From contig NZ_QYOS01000018.1 of assembly GCF_003605195.1 (NCBI RefSeq), positions 62,001-126,000 on the forward strand: DNA of 64,000 nucleotides, written 5' to 3'. Below, one piece after another: positions 7,675 to 16,770 of the stretch. Under the pieces are notes generated by a model, which was given only the letters and a program-made list of their open reading frames with translations, ran no database searches and was not told the origin of the DNA. The translations under genes and the position numbers were made by a program. The stretch comes from Aurantiacibacter odishensis (GTDB taxonomy: Bacteria > Pseudomonadota > Alphaproteobacteria > Sphingomonadales > Sphingomonadaceae). Position 1 is the first letter of the stretch. Every line of letters begins with the position of its first letter.

Positions 7675-8556
7675 TCAGTATCCTGCTTCAGCGGCAGACA
7701 CGGGCGGCGCAATCATCCCGCCAGCCATGGGCCAGATGATGTCGTCGGTCACAACGCCCATTTTCATAGGCAACTGGGCGGAAATGAACGCGTGGATCAC
7801 GTTGGGCGCAGCGCGCCCGTCATATTCGGTGACGTAAACGCTATTCGCGAGATCGGCATCGTCGGTCTGCCAGCTGATCAGCTCGCAGGTGTCGGTGACT
7901 ACCTCGGGATCGCCGACCTGCCCGAATTCGTCGAAGCTCACGCGGTAATGCTTGCCCAGCGGCACCGAACCCTCGGCAATCGGGCCATTCAGGACGTAAG
8001 CGTCCATCGCGCCAGTATCGTCGGGAGGCAGCACCAGCGGGATGTAGCTGACCGAATGGGTCGAGCCCACCGCCGCAGGTTCGCCCTCAAGGCAATAGCC
8101 GGCGTCGGGCGCGGCGATAACCGCGCGCGGTGCAACGTATTTCGCGCGGGCCATTTGTAGCGCCGTGCCGGAAAGCGCAGGTTCGGAACCCGCGTCGTGC
8201 AGAGTTTCGCTGAGGATTTCACCCTGCGTGACCTCGTATTCCGCCAGTGCGAAGAGATCGGCCTGCGTTCCATCACCGCGCGCGGCGACGAGGACGACAT
8301 TCCAGACGCCCAGTGAATCTTCGGAAGGGAAAGCGACCGCTCCGCGATAGCCATCGCCGAATTCGGCACCTGTCATGCCGAGATACTGCATCTGGGCAGC
8401 AGCGCTGGCTTCCTGCATTTCGATCAGTTGCCGCGCGGTCGCCTCCGCCACGCGGGCTGCGGCCACCCTCTCTGCCAGGTCGGCGGGCATGGCATTCTGC
8501 GCTGCGACCGGCGCAGCGAGAGTGATGGTGGCGGCAAGAAAAAGGGTGCGGATCAT
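7675..8556 (-). CDS. Secreted protein of unknown function
   Basis: From MIRTLFLAATITLAAPVAAQ, a clear signal peptide with cleavage after AAQ, a 293 aa protein is predicted for the periplasm. The N-terminal part is Ala/Glu-rich and helical (AERVAAARVAEATARQLIEM); the rest is mixed, with two Cys. No enzyme motif is recognised. The start at 8556 was chosen because the upstream 13 codons would bury the signal peptide. It is followed closely by yedK. Confidence 0.75.
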   Translation of the reverse strand: MIRTLFLAATITLAAPVAAQNAMPADLAERVAAARVAEATARQLIEMQEASAAAQMQYLGMTGAEFGDGYRGAVAFPSEDSLGVWNVVLVAARGDGTQADLFALAEYEVTQGEILSETLHDAGSEPALSGTALQMARAKYVAPRAVIAAPDAGYCLEGEPAAVGSTHSVSYIPLVLPPDDTGAMDAYVLNGPIAEGSVPLGKHYRVSFDEFGQVGDPEVVTDTCELISWQTDDADLANSVYVTEYDGRAAPNVIHAFISAQLPMKMGVVTDDIIWPMAGGMIAPPVSAAEAGY

Positions 8557-8635
8557 GCGGTCTCCAGGCGAATCGTTCGCCCGGAGACTAGGCATTTTAA
8601 TGTGAATGGGAACGGACCCGACCGGTCCATCCGGA

Positions 8636-8977
8636 TCAGGACGCCTTGGCGACCTGCTTTTCGTCCATCAACTGCTGAAGCTCACCGGCTTCAAACATTT
8701 CCATCATGATGTCGCTGCCGCCGACAAACTCGCCCTTCACGTAGAGTTGCGGGATCGTGGGCCAGTCCGAATAGGCCTTGATGCCCTGGCGGATTTCCAT
8801 GTCCTGCAGCACGTCAACACTGTCAAAAGCGACGCCGCAGTGGTCGAGGATCGACACGGCGCGGTTGGAAAAACCGCACTGCGGGAAAAGCGGAGTGCCC
8901 TTCATGAAAAGCACGACGTCGGCATCGCCGACGATCTTGGCAATGCGCTCGTTGGTATTGGCGTTCGTATCGGTCAT
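8636..8977 (-). CDS. grxD: Monothiol glutaredoxin, Grx4 type
   Basis: The 113 aa protein has the CGFS monothiol active site (PQCGFSNRAV), the WPTIPQLYVKGEFVGGSDI cis-Pro/GSH region and the KGTP motif typical of iron-sulfur carrier glutaredoxins. ATG at 8977 is preferred over a GTG three codons upstream. BolA, its normal [2Fe-2S] partner, is immediately upstream in the same operon, which supports a role in Fe-S trafficking and iron sensing. Confidence 0.95.
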   Translation of the reverse strand: MTDTNANTNERIAKIVGDADVVLFMKGTPLFPQCGFSNRAVSILDHCGVAFDSVDVLQDMEIRQGIKAYSDWPTIPQLYVKGEFVGGSDIMMEMFEAGELQQLMDEKQVAKAS

Positions 8978-9012
8978 CTGTCCCACCGGGAATTGCTAAA
9001 AACTGTCAGGCC

Positions 9013-9246
9013 TCAGTTGGGAACGCTGGTATGCAGTTGCAAGGCGTGAAGCTCGCCGCCCATGCGATCGCCCAGCGCGGCAAACACCATCTTGTGCTGC
9101 TGCACGCGATTCTTCCCTGCGAATTCGGCAGAGGTTACGCGGGCGAGCCAGTGGTCGTTATCATCCACCAGCGCCTCTATCTCCACCGTCGCGTCGGGAA
9201 TGGCGGCCTTGATGAGCGCTTCGATCTGAGCAGCGGGCATTGGCAT
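9013..9246 (-). CDS. bolA: BolA family protein
   Basis: The 77 aa protein has the BolA core: DNDHWLARVTSAEFAGKNRVQQHKMVFAAL, with the conserved His/Lys of the 'RVQQHKMV' helix. BolA proteins bind a [2Fe-2S] cluster with monothiol glutaredoxins. It sits between the DUF1476 gene (4 bp gap) and grxD, a conserved alphaproteobacterial group. A second in-frame ATG two codons in is possible. Confidence 0.93.
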   Translation of the reverse strand: MPMPAAQIEALIKAAIPDATVEIEALVDDNDHWLARVTSAEFAGKNRVQQHKMVFAALGDRMGGELHALQLHTSVPN

Positions 9247-9250
9247 CGGA

Positions 9251-9574
9251 TCAGGACTCGCTCATGAATTGGCGACGGGCCTCGATGGCCTTTTCTTCCA
9301 GCTTGGCGCGCACCTGCGCCTCATCCACGTCGCAGCCGGCCTGCGTCAGGTCGCCAAGCACCTTGCGGATCACGTCCTCGTCGCCCGCTTCCTCGAAATC
9401 GGCCTGGACGACCGCTTTCTTGTAGGCGTCGGTTTCTTCCGGCGTCAGGTCCATCAGACCCGCGGCCCATTCGCCAACCAGCCGGTTCCGGCGCGCGGCG
9501 ACCTTGAAGGCAGTTTCTTCGTCCATGGCGAACTTGGCTTCTTCGGCGCGTTCGCGGTCCCTGAAATCAGTCAT
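9251..9574 (-). CDS. DUF1476 protein, F1-ATPase inhibitor zeta subunit
   Basis: The 107 aa all-helical, charged protein starts MTDFRDRERAEEAKFAMDEE, the conserved inhibitory N-terminus of DUF1476 proteins. In alphaproteobacteria such as Paracoccus this family is the zeta subunit that blocks ATP hydrolysis by F1FO-ATP synthase. The region AARRNRLVGEWAAGLM is also family-typical. It is first in an apparent operon with bolA and grxD. Confidence 0.92.
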   Translation of the reverse strand: MTDFRDRERAEEAKFAMDEETAFKVAARRNRLVGEWAAGLMDLTPEETDAYKKAVVQADFEEAGDEDVIRKVLGDLTQAGCDVDEAQVRAKLEEKAIEARRQFMSES

Positions 9575-9625
9575 GTGAATCGGTCCTTGTAAGAGAAATC
9601 TCGCAATGGATAGCGCGAGCCGCGA

Positions 9626-10231
9626 TCAGGCTGCAACTCCGGTGCCGCGCGCGAGCCAGGGTTTGTCCTTCGTCAGGCGGTTTTCGTAACGCGCAATCAC
9701 GTCCTCGCGGGTGAGGGTAAGGCCCACCTCGTCCAGCCCCTCCAGCAGGCAGTGCTTGCGGAACGGATCGATCTCGAACGCGAAACGATCCTGGAACGGC
9801 GTGGTCACGGTCTGGCTATCGAGGTCGATGGTAACGGGGTCCGTCTTTGCCACCTCCAGCAGGCGATCCACCTGTTCCTGCGGCAGGGCCACGGTGAGAA
9901 TGCCGTTTTTGAACGCATTGCCTGCGAAGATATCGGAGAAGCTGGGTGCGATCACGGCGCGGATGCCGAGGTCCAGCAAGGCCCATGCCGCATGCTCGCG
10001 GCTGGAGCCGCAACCGAAGTTGTCGCCCGCGACAAGGATCGGCGATTCGGCGAATTCCTCGGAGTCGAACACGTTTTCCGGGTTATTGGCGCGCACGGAT
10101 TCGAAAGCGCCCTGGCCCAGTCCCTCGCGGCTGACCGTCTTCAACCAGCGCGCCGGGATGATCACGTCGGTGTCGACGTTCTTGCGGCCAAACGGAATGG
10201 CGCGGCCTTCGACCTGGCGGACTTTCTCCAT
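9626..10231 (-). CDS. leuD: 3-isopropylmalate dehydratase small subunit
   Basis: The 201 aa protein has the aconitase swivel-domain motifs [23 protein letters not shown] and [13 protein letters not shown]. With LeuC it isomerises 2- to 3-isopropylmalate in leucine synthesis. Its start overlaps the stop of the 52 aa gene upstream (TGATG), so it is translationally coupled. It is the last gene of the leuC operon here. Confidence 0.96.
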   Translation of the reverse strand: MEKVRQVEGRAIPFGRKNVDTDVIIPARWLKTVSREGLGQGAFESVRANNPENVFDSEEFAESPILVAGDNFGCGSSREHAAWALLDLGIRAVIAPSFSDIFAGNAFKNGILTVALPQEQVDRLLEVAKTDPVTIDLDSQTVTTPFQDRFAFEIDPFRKHCLLEGLDEVGLTLTREDVIARYENRLTKDKPWLARGTGVAA

Positions 10232-10389
10232 CAGTCGGTTTCCGGCTTCTCGCCGCTGGGAATCGGGCCGGGCTGGCTCGGCTCGTTCTTCTTCTTGCGA
10301 CGGTTCACGTAAAGCAGGGCTGCTGCAACGGCGGCGGAGCCGATTGCACCTGCTGCAATCGCGGCGGTCTTGGGGATTTTGTCAGTCAT
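10231..10389 (-). CDS. 52 aa single-TM protein in the leu operon
   Basis: [20 protein letters not shown] leads into one Ala-rich TM helix (to about residue 27), then a basic stop (NRRKKKNE) and a Pro/Glu-rich cytoplasmic tail. The stop is shared with the leuD start (TGATG). No family is recognised. The layout resembles small membrane or isopropylmalate-operon hypotheticals in sphingomonads. Its role is unknown. Confidence 0.68.
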   Translation of the reverse strand: MTDKIPKTAAIAAGAIGSAAVAAALLYVNRRKKKNEPSQPGPIPSGEKPETD

Positions 10390-10427
10390 GGTGTTCAAAT
10401 GCTCTCGGGACGGGAGGGTTGCAAGAT

Positions 10428-10922
10428 TCAGGACAGGAATTGTCGCAATTTTGCCCAGTGCCGCGCCTTTTCCTCGAAAGTCATCACCGCGTGGGCGGGG
10501 CTGGAGGAGGGTAGGGCGACCAGGGCGAGATCAAGCTGGGCCAGTTGAGGGCGTGCGGTCTTTTCGGACGCGCGCCCGTTGAACGCTACGGCCTTTAGAT
10601 CGGGGAGAGTCGCCGCAAGTGAGGGCAGGTCGGTCGCCTCTGCATCGCGAATGTCGGAATCGAGGCTGCCTTTGCGCGTCGCGGACTGGACTGCGTCCCA
10701 CAGGCCGACCTTGTGCGCGAGCAACGCGTCGAGGCGCTGCCGGTAGGGGAGCGCAACAAGTTCGCTGTCGATCACCTGTTCCATCAGTTTCCAGAAGAGG
10801 TTGCGGGGGTGGGCATAGTACTGGCCTGCCTCTAGCGACCTTTCCCCCGGCAGGCTGCCAAGCACCAGCAGCCGAGTTTCCGGGCGGACGACGGCCGCAA
10901 AGGATTGCTTACGCGGGCTCAC
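10428..10922 (-). CDS. DNA-deoxyinosine glycosylase (UDG family 6)
   Basis: The 164 aa protein has the UDG-superfamily layout: motif [21 protein letters not shown] (N-terminal active-site loop), FW at the base pocket, LWD, AFNG, and LPSSSPAHA (motif with the SSPA signature of hypoxanthine-DNA glycosylases). It removes deaminated adenine or uracil from DNA. It overlaps the leuC 3' end by 14 bp, so it is co-transcribed with leucine genes, an odd but translationally coupled placement. Confidence 0.88.
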   Translation of the reverse strand: MSPRKQSFAAVVRPETRLLVLGSLPGERSLEAGQYYAHPRNLFWKLMEQVIDSELVALPYRQRLDALLAHKVGLWDAVQSATRKGSLDSDIRDAEATDLPSLAATLPDLKAVAFNGRASEKTARPQLAQLDLALVALPSSSPAHAVMTFEEKARHWAKLRQFLS

Positions 10923-12351
10923 GCGTCAATTCGCGCACGTCGGTGAGACGGCCAGTCACGGCAGCGGCCGCAGCCATGGCGGGCGAGACGAGGTGTGTGC
11001 GAGCGCCTGGACCCTGCCGGCCCACGAAATTGCGATTGCTGGTTGAGGCGGAGCGTTCTCCTGCGGGAACTTTGTCCGGGTTCATGCCGAGGCAGGCAGA
11101 GCAGCCCGGCTCGCGCCATTCCAGGCCCGCCTCGGTGAAAACCTTGTCCAGACCTTCCGCCTCGGCCTGCATCTTTACGAGGCCGGAGCCGGGGACCACG
11201 ATGCCCCACCTGATGTTCGGATGCTTCTTGCGACCGCGCAGCACTTCGGCCGCGGCGCGCAGGTCCTCGATGCGGCTGTTGGTGCACGAACCGATGAAGA
11301 TGTTCTGCACTTCCACGTCCTGCATCCGGGTGCCGGGTTCGAGGCCCATGTATTCGAGGCTGCCGCGGGCGGCTTCCTGCTTCGAGGGATCGGCGAAATC
11401 TTCCGGCGCCGGCACGACGCCGCCGATGCTCACCACGTCCTCCGGGCTGGTGCCCCAGGTTACGGAAGGTTCGACATCGCGTGCGTCGATCACCACGGAC
11501 TTGTCGAAGGTCGCATCGGGATCGGTGTAGAGCGTCTTCCAGTAGGCGACGGCATCGTCCCATTCGTCTGCCGTGGGCGCAAAAGGGCGGCCCTTGATGT
11601 AGGCGAAGGTCGTCTCGTCCGGCGCGATCAGGCCGCCGCGTGCGCCACCCTCGATGCTCATGTTGCAGACCGTCAGGCGCGATTCGATGCTCATCTCCTC
11701 GAACACCGTGCCCCGGTATTCGATCACGTGGCCGGTGCCGCCCGCCGTCCCGATCACGCCGATGATGTGCATGATCAGGTCCTTGGCGGTGACGCCAAGG
11801 CCGAGTTCTCCTTCAACGCGCACTTCCATCGTCTTCGAGGGGCGAAGCAGCAGCGTCTGCGTGGCGAGCACGTGCTCCACCTCGCTGGTGCCGATACCAA
11901 AGGCCCATGCGCCAAGGCCGCCGTGGCAGGCGGTGTGGCTGTCGCCGCAGACGATGGTCGTTCCGGGCAGGGAGAAACCCTGTTCGGGGCCGACGACGTG
12001 GACAATGCCCTGCTGCTGCGCCGTCGCATCGAAATAGCGGATGCCGAAGTGGGGCGCGTTGCGCTCCAGCGCGGCGAGCTGTTCGCGGCTTTCCTTGTCG
12101 GCGATGGGCACGCGATTACCCTGCGCATCCAGCCGGGGGGTGGTGGGCAGGTTATGGTCGGGAACGGCCAGGGTAAGCTCGGGATGGCGCACCGTCCGGC
12201 CATTCATCCGCAACGCCTCGAACGCCTGCGGGCTGGTGACTTCGTGCACCAGATGCCGGTCGATGAAGATCAGGCAGGTGCCGTCGTCGCGGCGCTCTAT
12301 CACGTGGGCGTCGAAAATCTTTTCGTAGAGGGTGCGTGGCTTGCTGGACAT
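10909..12351 (-). CDS. leuC: 3-isopropylmalate dehydratase large subunit
   Basis: The 480 aa aconitase-superfamily protein starts [18 protein letters not shown]. [4Fe-4S] ligand regions are visible: [26 protein letters not shown] and [12 protein letters not shown], each contributing a Cys. It partners LeuD, encoded three genes downstream, with a DNA glycosylase and a small TM gene between them. The upstream region is shared with a divergent thioesterase gene. Confidence 0.97.
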   Translation of the reverse strand: MSSKPRTLYEKIFDAHVIERRDDGTCLIFIDRHLVHEVTSPQAFEALRMNGRTVRHPELTLAVPDHNLPTTPRLDAQGNRVPIADKESREQLAALERNAPHFGIRYFDATAQQQGIVHVVGPEQGFSLPGTTIVCGDSHTACHGGLGAWAFGIGTSEVEHVLATQTLLLRPSKTMEVRVEGELGLGVTAKDLIMHIIGVIGTAGGTGHVIEYRGTVFEEMSIESRLTVCNMSIEGGARGGLIAPDETTFAYIKGRPFAPTADEWDDAVAYWKTLYTDPDATFDKSVVIDARDVEPSVTWGTSPEDVVSIGGVVPAPEDFADPSKQEAARGSLEYMGLEPGTRMQDVEVQNIFIGSCTNSRIEDLRAAAEVLRGRKKHPNIRWGIVVPGSGLVKMQAEAEGLDKVFTEAGLEWREPGCSACLGMNPDKVPAGERSASTSNRNFVGRQGPGARTHLVSPAMAAAAAVTGRLTDVRELTREPA

Positions 12352-12449
12352 GGGCGGCAGATAGCGCGCGGGGACAATTCCGCCAAGATTTACGAGAAAA
12401 CGGTTTCTGCTGTCTTGGAAATTTAAGATTTCACGCCTAACTTACACTT

Positions 12450-12869
12450 ATGTCAGCCAATGCGCCTCCCAAGTCCTTCGCGATTCCGATCAAGATCCTG
12501 CCCGATGATATCGATTTCATGGGGCACGTGAACAATTCACGCTACCTGAACTGGGTGCAAGACGTGGTGCTGCAGCACTGGCAGAAACTCGCTCCGGCAG
12601 AGGAAGTGGCGAGCAAGGCTTGGGTCGCGATCAAGCACGAGATCACCTATCGCCGCCCGGCGTTCCTCGATGACGACGTGATTGCGGAGACCGTGCTGGA
12701 GCGGATCAAGGGCGCGCGCAGCTTCTATAACACCGTGATTCGCCGCGGGGAGGAAGTGCTGGCGGAAGTCCAGTCCATGTGGTGCTGCATCGACAGCAAG
12801 ACCCATCGCCCCGCTCGCATCGATCAGGACGTGGCAGAGCGCTGCTTCGGCATCGCGCGGAATCTCTGA
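12450..12869 (+). CDS. Acyl-CoA thioesterase, 4HBT/YbgC-like hotdog
   Basis: The 139 aa hotdog-fold protein has the YbgC/4HBT signature DIDFMGHVNNSRYLNWVQD (Asp catalytic position, HVNN) and EITYRRPAFLDD. It hydrolyses acyl- or aryl-CoA thioesters. It precedes crtW in the same direction with an 82 bp gap, so it may share transcription with the carotenoid genes, but no functional link is visible. Confidence 0.85.
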   Translation: MSANAPPKSFAIPIKILPDDIDFMGHVNNSRYLNWVQDVVLQHWQKLAPAEEVASKAWVAIKHEITYRRPAFLDDDVIAETVLERIKGARSFYNTVIRRGEEVLAEVQSMWCCIDSKTHRPARIDQDVAERCFGIARNL

Positions 12870-12951
12870 GCGGGCGGAACTGCTCATCTCCAGAGACATG
12901 GACCACGGGACGCATTTGCCTGCGCCTGAAATTGGCCTAAGGCCCACCACG

Positions 12952-13707
12952 ATGAGCCAGCACACGCCAGTGATCGCGCGCGCCGCGCAGGCGGGCATCG
13001 GCCTTGGCCTTGCGGCGCTGATCTTCGCGGCCTGGCTGGCCTTGCACATCTACGCGATTTTCGTATTCGAACTCACTTGGAGCAACGTTCCGCTGGCGCT
13101 TGTCATCGCGGCGGTTCAGTGCTGGCTGTCGGTCGGGCTGTTCATCATCAGCCACGATGCCATGCACGGCTCCCTCGCGCCCGGAATGCCGCGCCTTAAC
13201 GGTGCCATCGGCGGCGGATTGCTGTTCCTCTACGCAGGCTTCGGCTGGCGCCGGATGCGGGACGCGCATTTCGATCACCACCGCCATCCCGGCAGCGAGA
13301 GCGATCCGGATTTCGACCACGCCAACCCGCGCAGCTTCTGGCGCTGGTATTACACCTTTCTCACTCGCTACTTCGGCTGGCAGTCGGTCCTGTACGTTTC
13401 CACCATTGTCACGATCTACTGGCTGGTGGTGGGCGTGCCCATGGCGCAGATCGTGCTGGTGTTCGGCCTGCCTGCCATCGCATCGAGCATGCAGCTGTTC
13501 TATTTCGGCACCTATCGCCCGCATCGCCACCGCGCAGACGGCTTTGCCGACCGGCACAACGCTCGGTCCGACGCCTTTTCGCCCCTTGTCAGCCTCGCAA
13601 CCTGTTTCCATTTCGGGTATCATCACGAGCATCACAGGTTTCCGCAGACGCCGTGGTGGGCGCTGCCGAGTTGCCGCCGCGGGCTTGCGGAACCCAAACG
13701 GAGCTGA
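12952..13707 (+). CDS. crtW: Beta-carotene 4-ketolase
   Basis: From MSQHTPVIARAAQ, 251 aa. Membrane di-iron His motifs are HDAMH, HFDHHRHPG and HHEHHRFP, plus NPRSFWRW and several TM helices, all as in bacterial CrtW. The enzyme adds 4-keto groups to beta-ionone rings (canthaxanthin/astaxanthin branch). An in-frame ATG at 12898 would add 18 residues; neither start has a strong RBS, and the shorter fits family length. crtZ starts 3 bp after its stop. Confidence 0.92.
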   Translation: MSQHTPVIARAAQAGIGLGLAALIFAAWLALHIYAIFVFELTWSNVPLALVIAAVQCWLSVGLFIISHDAMHGSLAPGMPRLNGAIGGGLLFLYAGFGWRRMRDAHFDHHRHPGSESDPDFDHANPRSFWRWYYTFLTRYFGWQSVLYVSTIVTIYWLVVGVPMAQIVLVFGLPAIASSMQLFYFGTYRPHRHRADGFADRHNARSDAFSPLVSLATCFHFGYHHEHHRFPQTPWWALPSCRRGLAEPKRS

Positions 13708-13710
13708 GCA

Positions 13711-14211
13711 ATGAGTGTAGCCGAGATCGTCCTCACCGTAATCGGGGCGGTCGTGTTCATGGAAGCGTTTGCCTGGTGGGCGCACAAGTATGTCATGCAC
13801 GGCTGGGGCTGGGCATGGCACCGCGATCACCACGAACCGCACGACAACGTGCTGGAAAAGAACGACCTGTTCGCGGTCGTTTTCGGCAGCATCGTGATCG
13901 TCATGTTCATCGTGGGCTATTTCGTGTCGGACTTCCTCTGGTGGTTCGCGCTCGGCATCACGGTCTACGGCCTCATCTACACGCTGATCCACGATGGCCT
14001 TGTCCACCAGCGGTACTTCAACTGGGTGCCCAAGCGCGGCTATGCCAAGCGGCTGGTGCAGGCGCACAAGCTGCACCACGCCACCGTGGGGAAAGAGGGC
14101 GGGGTGAGCTTTGGCTTCGTTTTCGCACGAGATCCCGCCAGGCTGAAGGCCGAATTGCGCCGCCAGCGCGAAGCGGGCATTGCCGTGGTGCGCGAGAGTG
14201 CCGGGGCCTGA
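13711..14211 (+). CDS. crtZ: Beta-carotene 3-hydroxylase
   Basis: The 166 aa fatty-acid-hydroxylase-type membrane protein has the CrtZ histidine clusters HKYVMHGWGWAWHRDHHEPH, HDGLVH and HKLHH. It adds 3-hydroxyls to beta-ionone rings. With the adjacent ketolase the cell could form astaxanthin-type 3-hydroxy-4-keto carotenoids. The 3 bp spacing to crtW indicates one transcript. Confidence 0.95.
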   Translation: MSVAEIVLTVIGAVVFMEAFAWWAHKYVMHGWGWAWHRDHHEPHDNVLEKNDLFAVVFGSIVIVMFIVGYFVSDFLWWFALGITVYGLIYTLIHDGLVHQRYFNWVPKRGYAKRLVQAHKLHHATVGKEGGVSFGFVFARDPARLKAELRRQREAGIAVVRESAGA

Positions 14212-14223
14212 ACCGGCGTTTCG

Positions 14224-15504
14224 TCAGGGCGCGCGCTGCTCCGGCACCTGTAGCAACCGCTTTTTCAGCGTTCGCGTGGCCAGCCAGACCAGCAGCACGA
14301 CCGGCACGGTGATGATCGCCAACGCCATTTCGGCATCGAATCCGGCCCAATTGTGCGCTGCGCCTTTCAGCACGTAGCCGACCAGGCCGATCAGGTAATA
14401 GCTGAGCGCTACCACCGACAAGCCCTCCACCAGTTGTTGCAGGCGTAGCTGCATCCGCGTGCTGCGATCCATCGAGCGCAGCAGTTCCGCGTTCTGGTTC
14501 TCGATCCGCGTGCTGATGCGGGCGCGCAGCATGCTTGCGGCACCCTCCGCCCGCTCGGAGAGGCTGCGCTGGCGTTCCCGCACGGCGGCGCAGGTACGGA
14601 TGGCGGGCAGGAAACGGCGGTGGGTGAAGTCCACGAGGGAGGCATAGCCGTCTATCGGCGTGACACGCAGCTGGTCCAGCCGCTCGTTCACAAGCTGCGC
14701 GTAGGCATCCGTGGCGCTGAGCCGATAATCGATGGAATTGGCGATTGCGTTCAGTTCGGCGCTGTAGGCTGAAAGTTCGTCGAGCAGCATATCGTCTTTC
14801 GCCTCGTCCCCGGCAATCCGCTCGGCAACGGCGGACAGTTTCATGCCCACCGCGTCCAGCCGGGGCCAAGCCTCCTGCGCTGTCGGCAAGCCCAGCAGGG
14901 CGCGGTTGCGGTAATTTCCGAGGTCCTGAAGGCGCTGCACCAGCCGGCTGAAATCGCGCAGGTCCATCCCGTTAGCCGCGACGAGCAGTTTCCCGAACCC
15001 GTCGTCCTTGAGGCGAAAATCGCCCCACATCCGCGCGGCACCGCCGAAGTTGCAGGAAATCAACTCCGAGCGCAGCAGGTCGAGCGAGGGGAGAAGGCGA
15101 TTGGCCACCTTGTCGTTGGCGACCACCATGATCTTCGTCGCGCGCATTACTTGTCCGGGCAGGCCCTGCGCCCACCCGAGCGCCTGCGCCACATGCTTGG
15201 GCGGCGTGTCGGCAATCAGGTCGTTTTCGGAAATGTTTCTGATGAAAAGGGCTATGCTGCTGCCCTCGCTGTGCTTTTCCCACGACACTTCCACGTCGTC
15301 GGATATAAAGCCGGAGCGGTGCGTGGGCGTATTGCCTTCCGCATGGGCAGGAGAGACGCGATCGAGGTGTTCGGCTTCCTCGCCGCGTTCTTCTGGCGCA
15401 ACGATCAGCACCCACTGGATGACAAGCGACGGGACCGAAAGCACGGGCCACCGCCGCAGGTGCATCTCCGACACCACCTGTTTCCGCAATTCGTGGTCGC
15501 GCAT
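14224..15504 (-). CDS. DUF3422 family membrane protein
   Basis: The 426 aa protein matches the DUF3422 pattern: N-terminal RxHxLRxxVVxExHxR-like segment (MRDHELRKQVVSEMHLRRWP), a long helical middle, and two C-terminal hydrophobic segments (GLSVVALSYYLIGLVGYVL, ALAIITVPVVLLVWLA). This is reminiscent of CorA-like helical channels, but the family's function is not established. It converges on crtZ with a 12 bp gap. Confidence 0.85.
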   Translation of the reverse strand: MRDHELRKQVVSEMHLRRWPVLSVPSLVIQWVLIVAPEERGEEAEHLDRVSPAHAEGNTPTHRSGFISDDVEVSWEKHSEGSSIALFIRNISENDLIADTPPKHVAQALGWAQGLPGQVMRATKIMVVANDKVANRLLPSLDLLRSELISCNFGGAARMWGDFRLKDDGFGKLLVAANGMDLRDFSRLVQRLQDLGNYRNRALLGLPTAQEAWPRLDAVGMKLSAVAERIAGDEAKDDMLLDELSAYSAELNAIANSIDYRLSATDAYAQLVNERLDQLRVTPIDGYASLVDFTHRRFLPAIRTCAAVRERQRSLSERAEGAASMLRARISTRIENQNAELLRSMDRSTRMQLRLQQLVEGLSVVALSYYLIGLVGYVLKGAAHNWAGFDAEMALAIITVPVVLLVWLATRTLKKRLLQVPEQRAP

Positions 15505-15582
15505 ACCGGCCCCCCGATGTCACAGGGGGCGAGCATGGCGCACGCCGCGAGTGGGCGCAATCTCTAACGCGTGGTTTAGGGC

Positions 15583-15741
15583 TTAGCGTGCGTAGTTCAC
15601 GTAGAGGCCGTGAATCAGCCCGGGAATGAAGCCGAGCAAGGTCAGCACGAGGTTCAGCAGCGTTGTGCCGCCGAGGCCGTGTTTGGCTGCAACGCCCAGC
15701 GGCGGCAGCAGGATCGTGGCGATAAGGATAAGAATAGACAT
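15583..15741 (-). CDS. YqaE/Pmp3 family membrane protein
   Basis: A 52 aa protein (MSILILIATILLPPLGVAAK ... GFIPGLIHGLYV) has the two TM helices, the 'LPPLGV' turn and the 'GxIPGxIHAxYV'-like end of the Pmp3/UPF0057 family. These stress-linked peptides affect membrane potential in other organisms. AGGAGACC precedes the ATG. It lies between DUF3422 and sufE and was missed by length-filtered calls. Confidence 0.88.
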   Translation of the reverse strand: MSILILIATILLPPLGVAAKHGLGGTTLLNLVLTLLGFIPGLIHGLYVNYAR

Positions 15742-15818
15742 TCGGGGTCTCCTGAAAAACTAACCCCCTCCGTTTGCCCATTCAACGGCCTGGCCGGTCT
15801 CGCGTTCCGGGACGGTGG

Positions 15819-16226
15819 TTAGTCCTGTGCGATGCGTGCCGCGTGTTCCTGCACCAGCGCGATCATGTTGGGCACGCCCTGTGTGCGGTTGGAGGACAAC
15901 TGGTTCTTCAGGTCGAACGGGGCCAGCGCGCCCGCGATATCCATCTTCGCCACTTCTGCGGCGGGCTTGTCCTGCACGGTGGAAATCACCAGTGCAACGA
16001 TGCCCTTCGTGATCGCAGCGTTGCTGTCGGCGAGGAAATGCAGCTTGTCGGCCTCCGTCGTGGGATAGACCCAGACCTGCGCCGAACAGCCGCGCACCAG
16101 CGTGGCGTCGGTTTTCAGGGCAGCGGGCATTTCGTCCAGCTCGCGGCCCAGCTCGATCAGCAGACGATAGCGTTCGTCGCCTTCGAGGAATTCGTATTCT
16201 TCCTGGATGTCTTCAAGTGTGCGCAT
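15819..16226 (-). CDS. sufE: SufE family sulfur acceptor
   Basis: The 135 aa protein has the SufE motif DATLVRGCSAQVWVYP with the sulfur-accepting Cys. SufE takes persulfide from the cysteine desulfurase SufS for Fe-S assembly. Here it is 24 bp downstream of the Psp-linked array rather than in a suf operon, so it may be transcribed with it. Confidence 0.93.
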   Translation of the reverse strand: MRTLEDIQEEYEFLEGDERYRLLIELGRELDEMPAALKTDATLVRGCSAQVWVYPTTEADKLHFLADSNAAITKGIVALVISTVQDKPAAEVAKMDIAGALAPFDLKNQLSSNRTQGVPNMIALVQEHAARIAQD

Positions 16227-16250
16227 GGCGAGGCATGTAGTGCCTCGGCG

Positions 16251-16490
16251 TCAGAGGTCCACCCCGTTGGCGATGGCTTCCAGCTTGCGGATGCGTTCCT
16301 TCAGGTCGGCAATCTCGATCCGCGCCATGCCTTCGCGGGATCCACCTTCCATTTCGGGCGGCACGCGGTTCATCTCCAGCTCACGGTTCTTGAGGGCGAG
16401 CCAGCCCTGCCAGCCCATCAGGACAGAGGCGGTCAGCATGGCCAGCGCAAGCAGGGCGCTGGCGGCGATCAACAGGTCGATTTGCGTCAT
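16251..16490 (-). CDS. Small TM + coiled-coil protein, last of the Psp array
   Basis: The 79 aa protein has an N-terminal TM (LLIAASALLALAMLTASVLMG) and a helical tail ending DLKERIRKLEAIANGVDL. The end matches only the first half (R-x2-LE-x-I) of the motif shared by its upstream neighbours, so it may be a divergent or shortened copy. The gap to the preceding gene is 28 bp. The function is unknown. Confidence 0.75.
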   Translation of the reverse strand: MTQIDLLIAASALLALAMLTASVLMGWQGWLALKNRELEMNRVPPEMEGGSREGMARIEIADLKERIRKLEAIANGVDL

Positions 16491-16518
16491 TTGGTCCTCC
16501 CTGCGGTGGCAGCAACGA

Positions 16519-16770
16519 TTACTCGTCGCGCAGCTTCTCGATTTCTTCGGCCGTGCGGCGGGCCGGATCGGTGGCGATGCGTTCGAGCACTTTTACCCGT
16601 TCGCGCAACTGCTCCACTTCTTCCTGCAATTCGGCTTCGCGGCGCGTGGAGGCGATGGGGTCGCCCCTGTTATCGCGGACGATGCCTTCCTTCGCATCCT
16701 GCGTCCGCTTCCAGACGGCATAGGCCACGCCGACCAGCACCAGCAGGAAGATCATTGTCCCCAAACTCAC
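16519..16770 (-). CDS. Small TM + coiled-coil protein (Psp array)
   Basis: The 83 aa protein has a TM at residues 5-20 (TMIFLLVLVGVAYAVW), then a charged helix ending RVKVLERIATDPARRTAEEI and LRDE. The tail matches the motif shared by the array. It overlaps the preceding gene by 4 bp. By topology and linkage it resembles PspB, but no direct match to a described family is claimed. Confidence 0.8.
   Translation of the reverse strand: MSLGTMIFLLVLVGVAYAVWKRTQDAKEGIVRDNRGDPIASTRREAELQEEVEQLRERVKVLERIATDPARRTAEEIEKLRDE

Noticed and set aside
11221-12426. 401-codon frame antisense to leuC
   Set aside because: Shadow of leuC.
12937-14079. 380-codon frame antisense to crtW-crtZ
   Set aside because: Spans two certain carotenoid genes and has a biased His/Asp/Glu composition without a fold.
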